A model generated the notes under the pieces. The model saw nothing but the letters and a program-made list of their open reading frames with translations. It was not told the DNA's origin and searched no databases. A stretch of 64,000 nt of DNA from Oncomelania hupensis (lineage: Eukaryota > Mollusca > Gastropoda > Littorinimorpha > Pomatiopsidae): NCBI GenBank assembly GCA_036898135.1, contig CM072515.1:51412034-51476033 (forward strand). The letters run 5' to 3'. The translations under genes and the position numbers were made by a program. Below are positions 57,490-64,000 of this stretch, piece by piece; position 1 is the stretch's first letter, and every line of letters starts with the position of its first letter.

Positions 57490-57690
57490 TCCAGGTGGCG
57501 CTGCCGACAACATGATCTAACTCAAGCCGCCCGAGGCGCCACTTGCTGTGTGATGCTCGCCTTCGTACGCCCCAGACAACTGAACAGTCCAGAGTAGAGA
57601 AAACTTCGGGTTTGTAGGACATGAGCGTCAGAATCTTTAAAGTTCGTGCTATGGATTCATGCGTGCGCAGAATAGTTAGACCTCGGGTAA
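57490..57690 (-). mobile_element. SINE (GCACGCATGCATTCC / GCGCCTT family), reverse
   Basis: Reverse reading: gcgcacgcatgaatccatag, cacgaactttaaagattctg, acgctcatgtcc, then ttgtctggggcgtacgaagg, aagtggcgcctcgggcggct and tgagttagatcatgttgtc. Left and right halves are contiguous as at 11830-12110. Confidence 0.7.
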
Positions 57691-57914
57691 TACTCTCGTC
57701 AAAAATAATATGCCAGACAACCGATGACATTTTTTTAAAATGTAAACTTTGCAATGGCGTCTACCGTAGAATGCTAAATTTCGCTTATGTAGGCCAACAT
57801 TCTTCATGGTCACGCTAACATTGAATGCTTGCCGTATTCCTGTTCTTTGAGCGCTTTAACGTAAAGGAAGTAAACTAATATGTTTTTTTGTGAAACCTAT
57901 TATACATGATTGGT

Positions 57915-57972
57915 GTGTGTGTGTGTGTGGTGTACGTGTGTGAGTGCGTGTGTGTGTGTGTGTGTGTGTTTG
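57915..57972. repeat. (GT)n microsatellite
   Basis: Imperfect (GT)n. Confidence 0.9.
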
Positions 57973-58129
57973 TATGCCTTAATGTGTGTGAGAGTATTGC
58001 TGGGGATGCGCGCACGGTTGTTGGTGCTTTGTCTTGCTTGCCGCAGAGAGGAGGGGGGAGCGGGTCAGCCAGTGGGTGAGAGAGAGCGTGAGATGGAGAG
58101 AGAGATAGTATGTTAAATTGTACTTATAC

Positions 58130-58484
58130 ATGGACGATTCTGTTGTCTAGTGTCAGTGTGATTATTTGCAAATTTCAATGTATGCACGCTTCATTTGCTT
58201 ATTTTATGTTTTTATTTATATGATATATGTGTATATATTCTTTTTTTAAATAGAAAATGCAATGTCTATGAGTGTTGTCAATGTAAGTTTGTATATAGCT
58301 CTTTTTATGCATGTAATTGCCTGTGTAAATTTAGGCCTACTGTGTATTCGATTTCATGTTTTACTGTTATTTTTTTAATTCATATTTTATTCACACTTTT
58401 AAATCCATTTTGTATATGTCGTCTCGAATGACCTTTGGTTTTAGCAGACGTTAATAAAATATACTACTACTACTACATGGTCAC
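58130..58484 (+). mobile_element. LINE 3' UTR with AATAAA and (TAC)n tail
   Basis: AT-rich noncoding stretch ending tgacctttggttttagcaga + cgttaataaaata followed by (TAC)5. An AATAAA next to a short tandem tail is typical of LINE 3' ends. Compare the (TAC)n tract at 24410. Confidence 0.5.
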
Positions 58485-58969
58485 GCTACGAACTTTTCTA
58501 ACTGTCCTCGTAGATCTCTGACACTCCGTGTGAAAGGTACTGATATTCCCTTGGGGTGGCCTACTGGTATCAAAGAAGCTACAAGCATAGCTAACAGGTC
58601 ACATCGTCATAGTTTTGATGTTGATGCCACCGCCACTACTGGCTATAACTGTAAACACCAAGACCACCATATTGCGTGCTTGAGTCATATTAATACTGTC
58701 ATGCATATCTTTTGACTTCACCCTCAATCACAGTCACTCTCTTTGCAATGAAATTATTTCTCTTTTGCAGCGAAATTAAAATCTCTTTTCCAATGAAGCT
58801 AAGTCTCTGTCTGCAATTAATTTTGATTCGCTTTTCAGTAGAGATTGTACTTGACAACAGCTGAACTACTGTATCTTTGCTTCTATCTATGCTTCTTCAT
58901 AATAAAGGCAAAGAAAACATACAGCCTACTAATTGATATTGCCGTGGCGAATTGTGGCCCAAGGTGATA

Positions 58970-59185
58970 CGGGATGACCTGTTAGCCCAGTTGGCGTTGG
59001 CTGGTTTCCCACGCCGGAGATCGCGAGTTCGAATCAGGTGGCGAACTTCGTGACTTGTACGACTTCGAGACTTTCCGGTCACTTTCTCCGGGACCTCCGG
59101 TTTCCTCATCCCTTCAGTAGCAGAATTGGATGCAAGAGAAATTCGATTTCTTCTAATAGCGCTTTGCCTTTACACCTTATATTTG
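58970..59185 (+). mobile_element. tRNA-headed SINE with Nin-type core
   Basis: A box tagcccagttggcgttggct, B box gcgagttcgaatcaggtgg, core actttctccgggacctccgg + tttcctcatcc, and an end attcgatttcttctaatagc + gctttgcc. Confidence 0.75.
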
Positions 59186-59304
59186 ATTGATGAATGTGCG
59201 ATTGTAGGTCTACGTTACGTAAGAGTGGGTGTAACATGCGAGCATGCGTATTGGTTACAGATTGACGCGGTTTGAGTCTGATTTAGTAAATACGAATCCA
59301 GGGC

Positions 59305-59607
<303 letters not shown>

Positions 59608-59609
59608 AT

Positions 59610-62340
59610 GTGCCATTTCTTATCCCAGATTTGCTAAGACATCGAGGTTTTAGTTAAACATGTGCCATAATAATTATGCATTGCATTGAGTTGTATGTGA
59701 GGTGTGCAAGTGCGAAATGCTGTTGCTGCTTATTGATTTGCTTATTTATTTGTTATTCAATGCCGCGATGATGAGGATGATGAGTCATGTAGCTCTGAGC
59801 TTGAAGTAAATAACTTCAGCTTCACTCACAATAGAGTTTAGTGCTCTATTAGAGACTTTCCCCAAACAAAGATAGAAAGAAATATGATTTCTTACCCAAA
59901 TAAAGTGTTTGTGTGTGGGTGTGTGGTTGCGTGTTTGCGTGCGCGCGTATGTGTGTTGCGTATATGAAGAGATAGGGAGAGGTGTGGAGGTGTCAATCCA
60001 CGGATTGTAACTTTGGAAAAAAAAAGGAGGATTTTAATAACTCGAAAAAGTGTTTCTTTAACCCAAGTGTTTTGTGATCTTATCTCTTCATAACGATTGG
60101 AGCTGTTTGTTGGAAGCCTTCCACGCGCGCTGGCTTGCCAAAGAAAGAAAACAAAACGACAGCTTACCCGTGTTTTAAACTCTTAACACCAACAGCCCGT
60201 TATTCCGTAACGTCACTTACGTTTCGCCCGTTTCGCCAGATTGGCATCTTCGGGACACGCGGAAGAACGATAACCCTAGGGAAAACAAAGCAGTATTAGC
60301 ACGAGTTGTGTGCTCTTTAGACGACGTTGGCATTGGTTGTCTTTTCTTTAAGATTGTGTGTTTGTGCTGTATAAAAAAAAAGTTAGGTCATTGGGTTCAG
60401 TTAAAAGACCCAATTCGAAGTCTTTGTTTACTTTTGATGAAAACGGGTTTATCTTAAAATTCGCATTGTTACCACATTACCCAATGATAAAATCGGCTTT
60501 CGTTGCTCAAACCAACTGGAGAAGTTTGGATTTTCCATTTTAGCTCTGACAGGGAGCGATTTCTCATGTTTTAACGGTACATTCATACCATAACCATGTG
60601 ACCTTTGACCCCATTCCTGAGTGAACTACACGACTTGAAGAATGCGCGTTTGGTGGCTGGGTACGGCAGGGTCTATTTTATCAACCTAAAAACGACAAAC
60701 CTTACGAGCAATTTTTTTAACAGGTTCTGTCTCTTACCGGCTATTTTCAGCTGCTGTTTTTAGCTCCAGAATATTGGCTGGCTAGCCCAACGGCCGTTGT
60801 TATTAATAGGCACACGAACTAAGGAATTTATACTGTAAAATAAATAACTATGCTATCGAAAGAGTTATTTTTGTTGTTAGTTTATTTTTTTCACTGAGGC
60901 TATACTCACTGTGAATGTTAAAAATATATGTCGACAGGGGGCGTGGTCAAAGTGTGTCCCTTTATGATTGTGTGTCTGTGTTGTATTGTACGAACAATGT
61001 AAGGTCATTGGGCTCAGTTAAAGTTTTCTCCTGATTCCCAATACGATGCTTGTTAAAATGAGTTTGAGGCTTTTTTTCACCTTTCAGTCGTGTTTACTAG
61101 ATTTCATGATCATAGCAGAGTTTAGTAATTAGCAATATTGTAGTCAAAGCTCTCCGATATACTTATAAAAAAAAAACAAGTTTGCAACTTGTCTCTGTCC
61201 ATCGCCGAAAATTGCCGAGAATCACTGACAGCGGACCCCCGAATGATGTGACGCCATGATGAAAGAGTTAGCTTCAGTATAGGCGCTGTGTTGGTTGATC
61301 TACTTTAGCGTGCGGGAGAGGTTATAGTTGATATTGCAGTCTGTAGTACGTCTAACCAAGAGAGCAGGTAGCCCCCTACTATAATGTTTTGCAAGGGCTG
61401 CTGAATCATGTCCTGAATATAGCAGATGATCATTTCGAACGCTGCTTGAGACAGGACGTTCATATTCAAATCTCGCAACCGTCGCACACCAAAATAATAG
61501 GTATAACTATATAAACACATGGTAATCTCTTTGCGTGATGTAGATGTTATGTTGTAAGTGAACGTTTATTTTTTTTTATTTGATTTTTTTTTTTGCATTT
61601 CGATCTACGGTTTACATGGCTTTTCTGAACTGTATATATCTACCTCAGATTTCGGGCTTTTTTTCAGTTGTGTTCTCTGCCTAGCAATCGCTATGAGTGA
61701 TCTCGTAGCGGCGCTATAGCCAGCCACAGCCTCGTTTTAAGGCTCAGATTGCGAGAGATAGACCTCATAGACCCAAGCGTTCGTCCGTATCTCTACGATT
61801 GGCCGTATTGCTTCCATTAAAGGTATATAAATACGTTGCGCGATGATGGGTCGAGGATCAACGCTGAACTGCCTCCGAAATGTTGACAAGTTTAAACTCA
61901 GTCGTGCAATCACAAATCAAATCAATTCAAGTGACGCTAGTTTTGAAATTGTATATACCTTGATGAAATTGTTTATACCTTGATGGATGACCTATGTCTG
62001 TTTGTGTTTTGATGACTCATTTTTTTCTGGATCTTGCAATCAATAGACAATTGAAATTCAACATTCACACTCTCGTGACATCCTGAAATGCAGATGTAAA
62101 AATCTCACTGCAGAGCTGTCCCCAAATAGATGGGTGTTCTATTTCATGCAACACTCTTCAATTTAATTCAATTAAATACAACTTTATTTATCCACATAGG
62201 GCAATTACAAGATTTAGAAGCAGATCATATTCAAGTTTCAGCGTTGAAGTTTTCATTAATTGTCTGTTCACACGTTCATGTGATTTTAAAACAACGTAAA
62301 ATGTAAATAAAAACACATATATGTTTATGTCAATGTATAC
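59610..62340. other. no gene recognised; TATA-like motif near 61820
   Basis: Mixed DNA without shared repeats that I can see. gtatataaatacgttgcg at 61823, preceded by gattggccgtattg, could be a core promoter (of a plus-strand gene or an LTR), but no exon follows convincingly. Confidence 0.3.
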
Positions 62341-62492
62341 CACGAGCATTCAGTTTAGTTCAGTAATTAGATTAACGTCCCCGGACACAGTGCGTATAGG
62401 GGACAATACGAGCATGGCCGTGCTCTTTCTTTTTGCATGATGCACTTCGAGAATAAAACTTTCAACGGTCATCAACGAACTGGCGTTGGGGG

Positions 62493-62780
<288 letters not shown>

Positions 62781-62995
62781 TTTGAGATTTAATTGTTAAG
62801 GCCACCAGCCCATCACAATGGTAGGCATCACATACAATATAAAATAATCTTTAAATAATCTTTAAAATAAAAGGACAATATTAAATACATATCATTTACA
62901 AATTTCATTTAAAAATTGTTTCAAAAAAGCATTCGCATCATATTACGCATGAAGGTAAATTTCGATAACATACAACATTGCAGTTAAAAACACAT

Positions 62996-63991
62996 TCAGT
63001 GTAAATTTTTCTTTCTAATAGCAATTGCTTTGTAAATAAAGTACGCAACATTTCTAATAATTGTTTGATTTTGGCTGGACATAAGCAGTACAAATCTGGA
63101 TAAGCATGGCTGCCTTGTAAACTTCAACGGAATAAGATCATCCCGAATGTCTGTGTATTTGGGACAAACCAGTAACATATGCATTTCAGTCTCTTGAACA
63201 TTTGGACAAAAAGGACAATTAACATCTATTAGACGATCCTTTCTAAATTCAACAAAGTGTGCATTCAACGGTGACATTCCAATTCTAAACCTAATAATTG
63301 CTTTCCTTACTGCAATATTTCTAATTAAATTTAAGTATTCACCGCAAACCACTTCACGTTTGAAACAGGAATATACATAGTAAAAAACATGGTCGTCTAG
63401 CGCAGAACTCCAATCTTGTTTAAAACAATCAACAAGTCTTTGTTTAAATTCAAAAATAAACAGTTTTACATTTCCAACACCCTGTGTTTCCCAGACAACT
63501 CCAAAACCAAACCTGAACAATACGTTTCGAACTTTGCAAGCCCATGTAGTATAATTCTGTTGCTGCAGATACAGTAACATATTGTATGCTTTCTTCGAAA
63601 ATCTGTGATTTCCAAGCATAGTCAGTCTAAGCCAAAATTTCACACATCTTGTGTATGTCATAACATGCAAGGGATATCGCCCTGTTTCACCATATATCAA
63701 GTGTCTTGGAGATTTGGTGCTAACTCCCAGAAAACGTTTTATTGCTGACAAGTGAACCCTTTCAATACATTCCTGGTCAGCAGTTAAACCCCATATTTCT
63801 GATCCGTATGTTAAAATTGGCTGAATTTGTGAATCAAAAAGTGTAAAAAAGACTTTGGGTGAAAATTCTCCAAGTGACCAAAGTAACTTCATGATGGCTG
63901 AAACGCCCTTCCTTGCTCGTTCAGCTAAATCCTTAAAAGTATAGGAAAATGTTAATTTGGTAGACATGAAAATCCCTAAATATTTGTACAT
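62996..63991 (-). CDS. LINE reverse-transcriptase C-terminal region, cut by the window edge
   Basis: 331 residues open on the minus strand, continuing past the right edge. It starts in the RT thumb (MYKYLGIFMSTKLTF), then a connection region with GSEIWGLTADQECIERVH and FLGVSTKSPRHLIYGETGR. It ends with a zinc-finger-like CPFCPNVQETEMHMLLVCPKY (C-x2-C...H-x4-C), the usual zf-RVT at the C-terminus of non-LTR reverse transcriptases. It is a different family from the (GGATA)n LINE: no YGHV block, different C-terminus. No stop or shift within the visible part, so it may be a young copy. Confidence 0.8.
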   Translation of the reverse strand: MYKYLGIFMSTKLTFSYTFKDLAERARKGVSAIMKLLWSLGEFSPKVFFTLFDSQIQPILTYGSEIWGLTADQECIERVHLSAIKRFLGVSTKSPRHLIYGETGRYPLHVMTYTRCVKFWLRLTMLGNHRFSKKAYNMLLYLQQQNYTTWACKVRNVLFRFGFGVVWETQGVGNVKLFIFEFKQRLVDCFKQDWSSALDDHVFYYVYSCFKREVVCGEYLNLIRNIAVRKAIIRFRIGMSPLNAHFVEFRKDRLIDVNCPFCPNVQETEMHMLLVCPKYTDIRDDLIPLKFTRQPCLSRFVLLMSSQNQTIIRNVAYFIYKAIAIRKKNLH

Positions 63992-64000
63992 ATTAACAAT

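Overview
This is a window of metazoan nuclear DNA. Genes are split by GT-AG introns, the background is AT-rich, and interspersed repeats dominate: non-LTR and LTR retrotransposons, DNA transposons, tRNA- and 5S-headed SINEs, and very long (GA)n, (CA)n and (TTA)n tracts. The repeat types and the proteins suggest a lophotrochozoan, most likely a gastropod mollusc. That is inference; no marker settles the species.

Host genes. (1) 76-6338, minus: a possible small gene of unknown function with a start exon at a perfect NRF-1-type palindrome, a phase-compatible last exon, and two exon-like blocks between them. (2) 23618-27689, minus: four coding exons of a calcineurin-B-homologous (CHP-like) EF-hand protein, about 193 aa, with an N-myristoylation start split by an intron. 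(3) 29054-40567, plus: a complete 15-exon gene for an 840-residue elongation factor 2 with an intact TATA box. Every splice phase closes. The protein keeps all GTPase motifs and the diphthamide histidine, but it is so divergent from animal eEF2 that I read it as a paralogue. (4) 49156-49248, plus: an isolated possible terminal exon.

Mobile DNA, left to right. 1-11 kb holds SINEs, a LINE 3' fragment, a GC-rich retroelement-like block and microsatellites. 12352-19526 is a nested stack: a degraded Ty3/gypsy element (LTRs, primer-binding site, gag, polypurine tract, 7-bp target duplication) that holds an SGNH-hydrolase ORF, a CR1/Jockey-like LINE, a second LINE inserted in that, a hAT-like element, and a LINE tail in its 3' LTR. 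20-28 kb is low-complexity DNA around the CHP-like gene, with a tRNA/5S SINE just upstream of the EF2 promoter. EF2 introns carry a pogo/Tigger-like MITE and two SINEs. 42.8-45.5 kb has two further LINE copies. 46.2-56.2 kb has a MITE with a telomere-like core, two long diverged copies of one repeat (one holding a solo LTR, the other a self-nested LINE), and a 2.1-kb foldback element with a hAT insertion in one arm. 56-64 kb has SINEs, LINE 3' ends, large (TTA)n and (GA)n tracts, and a LINE reverse-transcriptase C-terminus running off the right edge.

The most repeated mobile signal is one LINE family whose copies all end in (GGATA)n. Two copies carry short snap-back hairpins at their 5' junctions. 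Target duplications, and in two cases a paralogous empty site, let the order of several insertions be read from this window alone.
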